From an uncultured Pseudomonadota bacterium (GTDB taxonomy: Bacteria > Myxococcota_A > UBA796 > SXON01), in assembly GCA_903900265.1 (NCBI GenBank), contig CAIUMM010000210.1, positions 1 through 64,000 on the forward strand: a DNA stretch of 64,000 nucleotides, in the 5' to 3' direction. The notes under the pieces were generated by a model, which was given only the letters and a program-made list of their open reading frames with translations, searched no databases and was not told where the DNA came from. The stretch's first letter is position 1, and each line of letters begins with the position of its first letter. Below, piece by piece: positions 57,252 through 64,000 of this stretch. The translations under genes and the position numbers were made by a program.

Positions 57252-58613
57252 ATGAACTGGAAGTCTGCTGTCCGCACGCTGTCGAAGGTGATTTTCACTG
57301 TCGCAGTTTTCGTGGCGATCTTCGCGGAGTTTGGTGGTGGTCCAGTCGCGGTGACGCGGCAGGGAGTGTTGGACGGCACGGTGTTTTACCAAGCCAACCC
57401 GGAGATGCCCGGGCTCGTTGGGAAGCTCAAGGCCAAGTTCAACGGGACCAGTCTGCCTGAGGCGACCGTCCCGCTCGCGGGGGACAAAGTCTGTAAAGCC
57501 GCGGCGGAAGGCGGGGTTTACGTGCAGACCCAGGCGGGCGGAATCGTGCCGTTCAAGGCGCTGCGTCACTGCGTCGATGACAAGCTGTTGCGGGTCTACC
57601 CGAGCGTCAGCGGGGAGCTCTCCGCCCTCGATCAGACGTCCGGCGAGGCCGTTTACTTGTACAAACAAGGCTTTCAGCTTGTCCCGATGGACATGCATGA
57701 CCTTTGGGCCGAGATCACGTCCATTGAACCCGCGGTGTTCATCCCTTGGTTCGTGTTCGCGATGCTCATCAAGCTCGTCGGGATCTTCGCCAACATCTAC
57801 CGTTGGCAGGTGCTGCTGCGCGGGCAGGGGATCGACATTGGTTTTGGCTGGCTGACCGCGAGCTACTTTGTAGGTAGGTACTGGGGTATTGTCACGCCTT
57901 CGACGATGGGGCTCGATGGATGGCGCCTCTACGACACCATCCGCCTGACGCGCAAGCCCATCGAGTGCACCACCGCCCTCGCGGTGGAGCGGGTGATCGG
58001 TTTGGTGGGTTTGTTGGCGGTGATCCTGATGTTCATGCCCTTCGCCAACCTCGGCGGCCGGGACTTGCAGGACGTCATCGCTGGTCTGCGCATCCCCATC
58101 GCGGCGGGGGTGTTCTTCGGGGTGCTGTTCCTGCTCCAGCCTGCGTGGTTCCGCGGTCTGAAGGGCGTGGTTCCGTCTGCGAAAGCAAGGAACTTTCTGG
58201 AGAATGCGATCGATTCGGCGACGGCCTACAGCAAGAACCGCACGCCCTTGCTCGTCGCGCTCGCCTGCGCGGTGGTCGGTCAGCTGACGACGATGTTCAT
58301 GTACTTCGGCAACGCGATGGCGCTCGACGTGCAGGGAACGACGATGACGCAGATCCTCTACGCGAGCGCGATCATGACGCTGGGCACCTTCCTCGCCCCG
58401 TCGGCCTCGGGAGAAGGGGTGCGCGAGCTGGTGTTTGTGGCGCTCCTCGGCGGACATACGACCGCGGCGAAGGCTTTTCTCGTCGGCCACCTCGGCTTCT
58501 GGATCGAGAAGCTCCCGTTGTCGATCCCCGGCGGCTGGTTCTTGCTTCGTGCGCCCGAGGCCTACAAGCGCGTGACTCAGGATGACTTGAAGCGCTTGAA
58601 AGAGAGCGTTTGA
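57252..58613 (+). CDS. lysylphosphatidylglycerol synthase TM region / UPF0104 membrane protein
   Basis: 453 residues from ATG 57252 with GGAG six bases upstream. An N-terminal membrane helix is followed by an extracytoplasmic domain of about 140 residues (VCKAAAEGGVYVQTQAGGIV) and then seven or eight helices with family segments: NIYRWQVLLRGQGI, YFVGRYWGIVTPSTMGLDGW, TALAVERVIGLVGLLAVI, GTFLAPSASGEGVRELVFVA. These match the LPG synthase membrane (flippase-like) family. The soluble aminoacyl-transferase domain is absent, so it is probably a lipid flippase or transporter. Confidence 0.85.
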   Translation: MNWKSAVRTLSKVIFTVAVFVAIFAEFGGGPVAVTRQGVLDGTVFYQANPEMPGLVGKLKAKFNGTSLPEATVPLAGDKVCKAAAEGGVYVQTQAGGIVPFKALRHCVDDKLLRVYPSVSGELSALDQTSGEAVYLYKQGFQLVPMDMHDLWAEITSIEPAVFIPWFVFAMLIKLVGIFANIYRWQVLLRGQGIDIGFGWLTASYFVGRYWGIVTPSTMGLDGWRLYDTIRLTRKPIECTTALAVERVIGLVGLLAVILMFMPFANLGGRDLQDVIAGLRIPIAAGVFFGVLFLLQPAWFRGLKGVVPSAKARNFLENAIDSATAYSKNRTPLLVALACAVVGQLTTMFMYFGNAMALDVQGTTMTQILYASAIMTLGTFLAPSASGEGVRELVFVALLGGHTTAAKAFLVGHLGFWIEKLPLSIPGGWFLLRAPEAYKRVTQDDLKRLKESV

Positions 58614-58704
58614 CATGACGCGCTCCCGGCGAAGCAGGTGAAGATCCTGCCGCCGGGTCCGCCTTCGCTGGTCATCGGTCGCGCCATCATGCTACGTTTG
58701 GAGG

Positions 58705-59571
58705 ATGCCTGCCTTGTTGCTCTCGCTTCCAATGCTGCTCTCCCGTCTCGCATGGGCGGATGACGTCTCGATCCTCGCGATGGATGAGTTTGAAGGCGCG
58801 TCCACCGAGGCGATCGGGTCGGAGGACTACGTCACCGTCGGCTACCAGACGATGGTCAAAGAGCTAGGGGCCACCATCGCCAACAAGCCGATGGCACCGG
58901 GGGAGACCCTCGGAATCTCTGGTTTCAACATCGGATTTTCCACCACGTTTTCGTTTATTCGCACCGGCACCATCGACGGCACCAACCCGACCGGTTGGGA
59001 CATGGCAGCCGAAGATGAAGTCCCTTCCACCTATCTTTACGTCCCCTGGGTGACGGTTCGTAAGGGCCTTCCTCTCTCCATCGAGGTCGGCGCCAACGCC
59101 GGCTGGATCGGTGCGAGCCACACCGGCGTGTTTGGCGCGTGGGGGCGTTGGGGCATCGTCGAAGGCTACCGGCGGCTCCCTGACCTCTCGGTGCAGCTTG
59201 GATACGCGGGCTACGTGGGAAATGACGAGCTTGAACTTGGCGTAATGGATATGAGTGCAACGCTCGGCTACACCTTGCCCTTCGGATCGACCAAGGGCAT
59301 CAACCAAGCCAGCTTTGCGCCGTACGTCTCCATCGGTCAGGTCACCATGCACGCGGCGCCGCGGGGTGACCTTTCGCGTACCGGGCTGGAGGGCCGCGTG
59401 ACCGAGGTCAGCGGCTTCAAGAAGGGCGATGGCTTCGACAAGAGCTTCGCCCCGCTGCAAGTGGGCGGCGGGTTCCGCATTGTAAGCGGCGAGTTTACCG
59501 CTACTCTCGCCGGCACCTACGTGCCGAACGTCGTGCCCACCGTCTCGATGGGCTTCGGCTTCACGTACTGA
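58705..59571 (+). CDS. outer-membrane beta-barrel protein
   Basis: 288 residues. Signal peptide (LLLSLPMLLSRLAWA) and a mature chain of alternating strands, Gly/aromatic-rich (LGISGFNIGFSTTFSFI, YLYVPWVTVRKGLPLSIEVG, DLSVQLGYAGYVGNDELELG), ending VSMGFGFTY. It resembles small 8- to 10-strand OmpA/OmpW-type barrels. GGAGG directly abuts the ATG at 58705; TTG codons a few residues later would have better spacing, which would shorten the signal peptide slightly. Function not identified. Confidence 0.75.
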   Translation: MPALLLSLPMLLSRLAWADDVSILAMDEFEGASTEAIGSEDYVTVGYQTMVKELGATIANKPMAPGETLGISGFNIGFSTTFSFIRTGTIDGTNPTGWDMAAEDEVPSTYLYVPWVTVRKGLPLSIEVGANAGWIGASHTGVFGAWGRWGIVEGYRRLPDLSVQLGYAGYVGNDELELGVMDMSATLGYTLPFGSTKGINQASFAPYVSIGQVTMHAAPRGDLSRTGLEGRVTEVSGFKKGDGFDKSFAPLQVGGGFRIVSGEFTATLAGTYVPNVVPTVSMGFGFTY

Positions 59572-60574
59572 GCGGCGTCGGCCCAGGAAGTCTGGCGATC
59601 GCTCCGAGCACGTCGACGCCCTCATGCGTTCCGTCGTGGGGCGGTGTTTGCATCGCGCCCAAGGCGCAGAATCTGCGGGCTTCTGCTTCGGGCGCGTTCC
59701 CTGCGACCGTGCCTAGGAGCGCCGCGTACGGTGCGAGGTCCGTCAGCCCCGGGTAGACAGTGAGCACCCGCGGGAGCGCGATCGGGCTAAAAAGCCGTGG
59801 CGGAAGCTGGAGCACTGTCCAGGCGGGGCCCTCCCGTACCTGACCGAACGCGCGCGCCAGAAAAACGCGGGCCCGGATCGCTGCGGCGTCTTCGGGGCGA
59901 ATGGTGCCACGGGGCCAGCGCTGCTCGGCGGTCTGCATCGCGGCGGCCAACGCGTCGAGCGCGTCGGCGTCGAGCGCTTCGGGGGTGACCACCCCTACCG
60001 GCGACATGCACCCGTCCGTGTCGTAGAGCGCGACGTCGCGCACGATGGCGGCGATGTCCGCGTCCGTGAGGGTTTGTGCGTACGCCAGCCCAAATCGGGC
60101 GCCGAAGCCGAAGAATTGCGCCCCACGCGGCGCCCGAGCGCGCAGCGCAGCGATGGTCTCGTTGGAGCCGAACGCGATGATCACGTCGGCGTCGTGGAGC
60201 GCACGCGCTTCTGGCTCAGCCTCGCCGCCCTTCCAGACGTGGACGGTAGCGCCGGTGATCGCCGCGAGCGTGGTCACTACGCGCTCTTGCCCGTGCGCGG
60301 GCTTGACGCGAACGGTCGCGCCCGCCTCGGCGAGCAGCACCAGCCAGGGCAGCAGCGCGGTGTAGACGGTGCCCGCGCCGATGATCACGACGGTCACGCC
60401 GTGCAGATCGACGCCGCGAGGCGCGCAGTCGAAGCCGGACAGCGCGGCGCTCCACGTCTCGTGCAGCATCGCCGGAGACAGGTTCAACACCCCCAGCGTT
60501 GTCGGGTCAACGGCCCGGAGCCGCTGCAGCAGCGTCGCTCGGTCCGCGCGGCGTTGGGGAGCGGCGGGGATCAA
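59561..60574 (-). CDS. LuxC-like acyl-CoA reductase, short form
   Basis: 337 residues. The aldehyde-dehydrogenase-like LuxC fold is seen in DADVIIAFGSNETIAALRAR, QFFGFGARFGLAYA, and the nucleophile segment YDTDGCMSPVGVV with the active Cys. LuxC enzymes reduce acyl groups to fatty aldehydes. It is about 100-140 residues shorter than typical LuxC, lacking much of the N-terminal part. A LuxE partner is not seen nearby. It overlaps the upstream MopE-like gene by 4 bases and the convergent barrel gene by 11. Confidence 0.75.
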   Translation of the reverse strand: MIPAAPQRRADRATLLQRLRAVDPTTLGVLNLSPAMLHETWSAALSGFDCAPRGVDLHGVTVVIIGAGTVYTALLPWLVLLAEAGATVRVKPAHGQERVVTTLAAITGATVHVWKGGEAEPEARALHDADVIIAFGSNETIAALRARAPRGAQFFGFGARFGLAYAQTLTDADIAAIVRDVALYDTDGCMSPVGVVTPEALDADALDALAAAMQTAEQRWPRGTIRPEDAAAIRARVFLARAFGQVREGPAWTVLQLPPRLFSPIALPRVLTVYPGLTDLAPYAALLGTVAGNAPEAEARRFCALGAMQTPPHDGTHEGVDVLGAIARLPGPTPLST

Positions 60575-60933
60575 CGGGTTGCGGTGTCGCAGCCTTCGTC
60601 GATCACGCCGTCGCAGTTGTCATCGAAGTTGTTGCAGGTCTCTTCGGCGGCGGGGCTGAACTCGGCGGCGCGGTCGTTGCAGTCGGTGCTGTCATCCACC
60701 CAACCGTCGAGCGCGACGCAGGTCTTCTTGCCCTGCGCAGCGCCGAAGCCGTCGTCGTCGTCGTCGGCATAGACGGTGAACTCTAGGCCGAGGCTGGGAT
60801 CTTCGTCGTCACAGTCCTGACAGGCGTCGACGCCATCGCCGTCTGCGTCCTGAATGTTGCAGGAGCAACCTCCGGCAAGCAGGAGTCCGAGCGTCAGCAG
60901 GGGGCGGAGGCATACGAGGGGGAGGGTGCGCAT
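60571..60933 (-). CDS. MopE-type metal-binding-motif lipoprotein
   Basis: 120 residues from ATG 60933. Signal peptide and lipobox (LLTLGLLLAGGCSCN). The mature part consists of calcium/metal-type repeats: DADGDGVDACQDCDDEDPS, TDCNDRAAEFSPAAEETCNN and FDDNCDGVIDEGC. This PAAEExCNxxDDNCDGxxDE pattern is the putative metal-binding motif of MopE proteins, frequent in myxobacteria. Small surface protein. Its stop overlaps the LuxC-like start by ATGA. Confidence 0.88.
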   Translation of the reverse strand: MRTLPLVCLRPLLTLGLLLAGGCSCNIQDADGDGVDACQDCDDEDPSLGLEFTVYADDDDDGFGAAQGKKTCVALDGWVDDSTDCNDRAAEFSPAAEETCNNFDDNCDGVIDEGCDTATR

Positions 60934-60974
60934 TCGGCGATTGTCGCGCGTTCTGGTGGGCCGCGCAACCCTTT

Positions 60975-61766
60975 TCAGGGTTCCGCGCTGAAGGGCGCGT
61001 CGGCGCCGCGCGCGCGCGCCATGGTGGTGACCTGCGCCCACACTCGCTCGGCGAACGCCTCGGCGGCCTCTTCGGGGGCGCGCCGCATCGGCTCCCCGAT
61101 CTGCAGCCCCATCGACTGGAACGGCATCGCGTAGATGCCGCTGGCAGGGACGCCGCGCTCGGTGCCCCAGGTGCAGCAGGGCACGACGACACGGTCGGCC
61201 TGCGCCGCAGCTTGGACGAGGCGTAGATGCGCTTTCGAAGACAATCTTCCATCTCGCGTCCGCGTGCCTTCCGGGAACACGTGCACGTTCGCGCCGCCCG
61301 CGAGCAGCTCGAGCGTGTCACTCACCACCCGCCCGCGCCCGTCTTTGCTGCGACGATCAAAGAAGATCGCGCCGGACAACCAGCCGTTCAAGCCGAAGAA
61401 CGGGATCCAGGCGACCTCTTTCTTGGAGACGCCCTGACTGCGCGTGTGCAGGATCAGCAGCGCCACGTCCAGCCAGCTCCGATGGTTGGAGACCACCAAA
61501 TAGCCGCCTTCTTGCGGGAGGTTCTCTCTGCCGATGATCTGATCGCGGATGAACAGCACCGGATGCAGACACCCCCACGCAAAATACCGCGCGCCCCAGA
61601 TGGTGTAGCGCTCCCTTTTCCCGCGCGGAAGGAACGCGAACGGGTAGATCGGGATGCTGGAGGTGGCTGCGAAGACCAGCACCACGAGCATGCCGCCGAC
61701 TGCCCAAAGTGCGCCAAAAAGCCGTTTCACGTCGCTACGCCTAACCCTGTGACGCGCCGGTGACAT
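60975..61766 (-). CDS. 1-acyl-glycerol-3-phosphate acyltransferase family (PlsC-like)
   Basis: 263 residues. One N-terminal membrane helix (ALWAVGGMLVVLVFAAT), then the acyltransferase motifs: NHRSWLD (HX4D), FFDRRSKDGR, VHVFPEGTRTRDGRL and VPCCTWGTERGVP. This membrane enzyme transfers acyl chains in phospholipid or other acyl-lipid synthesis. ATG 61766 or GTG 61730 can be the start; the latter begins at the helix and lacks a basic head. It is upstream of the MopE-like gene and LuxC-like gene on the same strand. Confidence 0.9.
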   Translation of the reverse strand: MSPARHRVRRSDVKRLFGALWAVGGMLVVLVFAATSSIPIYPFAFLPRGKRERYTIWGARYFAWGCLHPVLFIRDQIIGRENLPQEGGYLVVSNHRSWLDVALLILHTRSQGVSKKEVAWIPFFGLNGWLSGAIFFDRRSKDGRGRVVSDTLELLAGGANVHVFPEGTRTRDGRLSSKAHLRLVQAAAQADRVVVPCCTWGTERGVPASGIYAMPFQSMGLQIGEPMRRAPEEAAEAFAERVWAQVTTMARARGADAPFSAEP

Positions 61767-61811
61767 GGCGGCAGCCTCACAACCCGGTGCATCCGCGGAG
61801 GGTGGGGCGCT

Positions 61812-62225
61812 TCAGCGGATCTGCTTCTCCAGCTCCCGCAGCAGCTGACCCGCGGGCCCGTGCCGGTTGGCGCAGACGCAGCGCTTGTACGACTTCCAGA
61901 GCTCGCCGAGGTACGGATCCGCCGCCAAGCGGTGTTCATCTGGTTGGGGGTCGTCGACGGCGATGTCGGCGCGCGCGAACCCCCGCCGACGGTGCAATGC
62001 GCGCAGCGCCTCGATAAAGGTTTCCCCTACGCCCGCTTCTCCACGTTTTTGCAGCTCGATGTAGGCGCGCCAAAGCCCGCTCTCCGGCAGGTCAGGACCG
62101 TTGACGCTGGGGACGCGCAGCATACGAAGCAGCTCGCGGGTGGGCATCTGCTCATGGAGCGTCGCGTGCGCTGTGGTGGGCTCCGCCTCGGCGTCGGGGA
62201 CGTCAACAGGGGACGATGTCGGCAT
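61812..62225 (-). CDS. hypothetical protein
   Basis: Not recognised. 137 residues from ATG 62225 (GAGGA six bases upstream). No signal or membrane segment. The first 40 residues are acidic and low-complexity; the rest is helical and charged (HEQMPTRELLRMLRVPSVNG, LWRAYIELQKRGEAGVGETF, HRLAADPYLGELWKSYKRCV), with a C-terminal CxC. It ends 45 bases upstream of the acyltransferase gene. Confidence 0.7.
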   Translation of the reverse strand: MPTSSPVDVPDAEAEPTTAHATLHEQMPTRELLRMLRVPSVNGPDLPESGLWRAYIELQKRGEAGVGETFIEALRALHRRRGFARADIAVDDPQPDEHRLAADPYLGELWKSYKRCVCANRHGPAGQLLRELEKQIR

Positions 62226-62350
62226 CGGCGGTCCTCGTGTAACGAAATGGTAGCACACCTCGTCCGCGCTCCTCGCAACATCCCGCGGCGCGCCGGTGAA
62301 GACGGAGGCGTGTTGGCGCGTACGGTAAATTCAGTGGTTAGGATGGCATC

Positions 62351-63154
62351 ATGCTTACGATTCTCTTGTTGACCGGCTGCGGTGCGGATCTCTCCGGGTT
62401 CATCCCCACGGTGAAGTTCAGTCGCTTCAGCGTGAGCGATCTCGACTTTGAGCACATTGACACGGACTTTGTGTTCACCGTAGACAACCCCAACCCCATC
62501 GGGGTCCCGCTCGATCGGTTCAACTACGACTTGTCGCTGATGGACGTCTCCATCCTGTACGGCAGCGACCCGCAGGGTCTGGAGCTGGTCGCCGAAGGGT
62601 CGAGCGAGGTCGCGCTCCCGGTCTCTCTGGACTTTGTAAGCGTCTATGACGCGATCACCGCCACGCGCGGCGTCGACAACGTCGGGTTTGGGCTCGCCGG
62701 CGACTTCGGCTTTGACTCGGACATCGGACCGGTCGACATCACCTACGACGAGCACGGTGATTTTCCCGCGTTGCGCACGCCCAAAATCAAGCTCGGCAAG
62801 CTGAAGGTCAACTCCATCGGGTCGTCCAGCGTCGACTTCGGCCTGAACATCGACGTCGACAACGATCACGGCTCAGCGCTCGGGTTCACCGACATGGGCC
62901 TGAAGGTCAAGTTCGCAGGGATTCAAGTCGGAAACGGCTCGATCAGCGACCTCGGTTCGGTAGAGGGCGCGAGCACGCAGACCCTGACCTTGCCGTTTTC
63001 AGTGGACTACGCCGACGCGATCAACGCGATCACCGCGATCGCCACCGGTCAGAAGCTGAAGGTGGATCTCGACGCCGACGTCACCGTGAGCACGCCTTTT
63101 GGGCCGGTGCCGCTGCACATCGACGAAGGCGGGGACCTTTCGGTGACTGAGTAG
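62351..63154 (+). CDS. LEA14/WHy-domain lipoprotein
   Basis: 267 residues. A minimal signal with lipobox (MLTILLLTGCGAD) and two tandem WHy/LEA14-like beta-sandwich domains: the first from KFSRFSVSDLDFEHIDTDFV with the NPNPIGVPLDRFNYDL block, the second around KLKVNSIGSSSVDFGLNIDV and NDHGSALGFTDMG. The N-P-N-P-I/L signature is diagnostic. Such domains are associated with desiccation or envelope stress tolerance. The outer-membrane lipid anchor is likely. Confidence 0.85.
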   Translation: MLTILLLTGCGADLSGFIPTVKFSRFSVSDLDFEHIDTDFVFTVDNPNPIGVPLDRFNYDLSLMDVSILYGSDPQGLELVAEGSSEVALPVSLDFVSVYDAITATRGVDNVGFGLAGDFGFDSDIGPVDITYDEHGDFPALRTPKIKLGKLKVNSIGSSSVDFGLNIDVDNDHGSALGFTDMGLKVKFAGIQVGNGSISDLGSVEGASTQTLTLPFSVDYADAINAITAIATGQKLKVDLDADVTVSTPFGPVPLHIDEGGDLSVTE

Positions 63155-63200
63155 GCTCGGCGACCCGCACGGTCACCGAGCCGCCGCCGCGGGGGCGGTG

Positions 63201-64000
63201 CTACCAGTTCTGGTTGCCCGACGCGCCGTTCACGCCGTCCGCGCCGTCTCCGGCTGCCCCGTCGCCGCCCAAGCCGCCGCGTCCGGCCGACCCTGCTACG
63301 CCGTGCGAAAGCGTATTGTCAGCGGACAACCAGGTCGCTGACGGTGACGAGCCAAACACCAGCGCGGCGTAGCTCGGACCACCCGCGCCACCACCACCGC
63401 CGCCGCCGCCGCCGCCCGTTCCGCCTTCCGCGCCCTTGCCGCCCGATTGGGCCGCCCACGCGTAGGTGGTCTCGCGCGCGCCACCTGCGCCGGGGAGCCC
63501 GCCCGCGCCGCCGCGTCCGCCATCCCCGCCGTCGCCGCCGAACCCGCCGTTGCCGCCGGAGATCGCGTTGCTCTCGAACACCGGGTACACCGTGGTCGCC
63601 GTGCTGTAGCTGACGATCAGGCCTACCGACGCGCCGCCCGGACCGCCGCCTACGCCGTACACGCCGCCGCATCCGCCAGCACCGCCGCCGCCGCCGGTCC
63701 CGCCGTACTGCTTGGCGCCGCAGGAGCTGGAGACGTCCGCACCGCCGCCGGTGCCGCCGCCGCCACCGCCGAGGCCGTACGCACCGGACGCGCCGTTGCT
63801 GCCGCTCACGCCGGTCCAGTAGCCCGAGGCCACCGAGCCATCGTTGTCCGTCGCGCCCGCGCCCGCGGTCCCGGATGCGCCATCGGTGCCGACCTTGCCG
63901 GCCGCGCCGGCGTCCCAGCAGGTGGAGACGTACGCCGTGCCGCACGCGTAGCTGTAGATCACCGAGCTGCACGCCCCGGCGCCACCGCTGCCGCCCGAAG
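63201..64000 (-). CDS. extracellular glycine-rich protein, 5' end outside window
   Basis: At least 266 codons open to the window edge; no start in view (apparent GTG at 63962 is internal). Composition is dominated by Gly, Ala, Ser and Asp with collagen-like GxxGxxG runs (GGNGGFGGDGGDGGRGGAGG, GTGGGGGAGGCGGVYG) separated by short hydrophobic stretches (VGLIVSYSTATTVYPVFESN) and Cys. It matches PE_PGRS-like/myxobacterial Gly-rich surface proteins only in composition. Function unknown. Confidence 0.8.
   Translation of the reverse strand, partial: SGGSGGAGACSSVIYSYACGTAYVSTCWDAGAAGKVGTDGASGTAGAGATDNDGSVASGYWTGVSGSNGASGAYGLGGGGGGTGGGADVSSSCGAKQYGGTGGGGGAGGCGGVYGVGGGPGGASVGLIVSYSTATTVYPVFESNAISGGNGGFGGDGGDGGRGGAGGLPGAGGARETTYAWAAQSGGKGAEGGTGGGGGGGGGGAGGPSYAALVFGSSPSATWLSADNTLSHGVAGSAGRGGLGGDGAAGDGADGVNGASGNQNW

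Overview
The window is a high-GC, gene-dense stretch of a Gram-negative bacterium. Several features point to a myxobacteria-like or other 'deltaproteobacterial' lineage: many lipoproteins and outer-membrane barrels, Asp/Thr-rich linkers in secreted proteins, a MopE-type metal-binding lipoprotein, a transmembrane pseudokinase, an RHS/YD-repeat protein, an ECF sigma operon and an RpoH-like sigma factor. This assignment is inferred from gene content; there is no rRNA in the window to confirm it. No prophage, insertion sequence or CRISPR array is visible.

Layout. 1-5.0 kb is a division/cell-wall cluster: murC (cut by the window edge), a strongly degenerate MurB-like gene, ddl, ftsQ and ftsZ, with no ftsA between the last two. 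5.0-6.9 kb holds two membrane proteins. 6.9-11.2 kb (minus strand) is a histidine-ammonia-lyase-like gene that has lost its MIO serine, a small membrane protein and two SPFH/band-7 proteins, one of them a lipoprotein; an acyl-CoA thioesterase gene faces away from it. 11.7-14.65 kb is a TolQ-TolR-TolR cluster with a START-like protein and a DCC-family protein. 15-16.1 kb carries an RsuA/RluB-type pseudouridine synthase and a stand-alone initiator tRNA-fMet with clear promoter and terminator. 16.1-19.5 kb is a four-gene operon joined by 4-bp overlaps: ECF sigma, membrane protein, secreted protein, serine-beta-lactamase-like protein. 19.5-24.5 kb has a Nudix/NTF2 fusion, a very large PHP-domain lipoprotein and a divergent porin-like gene. 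24.5-26.9 kb has a second TolQ-TolR-TolR module and a FabL-like reductase.

27-32.3 kb is a plus-strand run: PAAR protein, zinc-ribbon methyltransferase, HEAT-repeat protein, metzincin-type lipoprotein, pentapeptide-repeat membrane protein. 32.4-38.7 kb has an ABC-F ATPase, a small lipoprotein whose signal peptide is built from six 12-bp repeats, a heparinase II/III family protein overlapping an RpoH-like sigma factor, and an inositol-phosphatase-family enzyme. 38.7-46.8 kb is a three-gene operon: transmembrane pseudokinase, TPR/CHAT-like lipoprotein, YD-repeat protein. It meets a convergent bacterial lysyl oxidase in which all the copper and quinone-cofactor residues are preserved. 47.6-54.9 kb holds a YggS-type PLP protein and a run of overlapping small genes, a YaaW-GTPase fusion, a GGQ release-factor-like protein and an NlpC/P60 lipoprotein. 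54.9-64 kb holds envelope proteins (barrels, flippase-like LPG-synthase TM protein, LEA14-like lipoprotein, Gly-rich protein), a short LuxC-like reductase and a PlsC acyltransferase.

Functionally the window mixes core division and lipid genes with envelope-facing accessory genes. The best candidates for undescribed biology are the MIO-less ammonia-lyase homologue linked to SPFH proteins, the pseudokinase/CHAT-like/YD-repeat operon next to the lysyl oxidase, and the PAAR-led block. Start codons were chosen by Shine-Dalgarno position, overlap with neighbours and family alignment from memory. No database search was possible.
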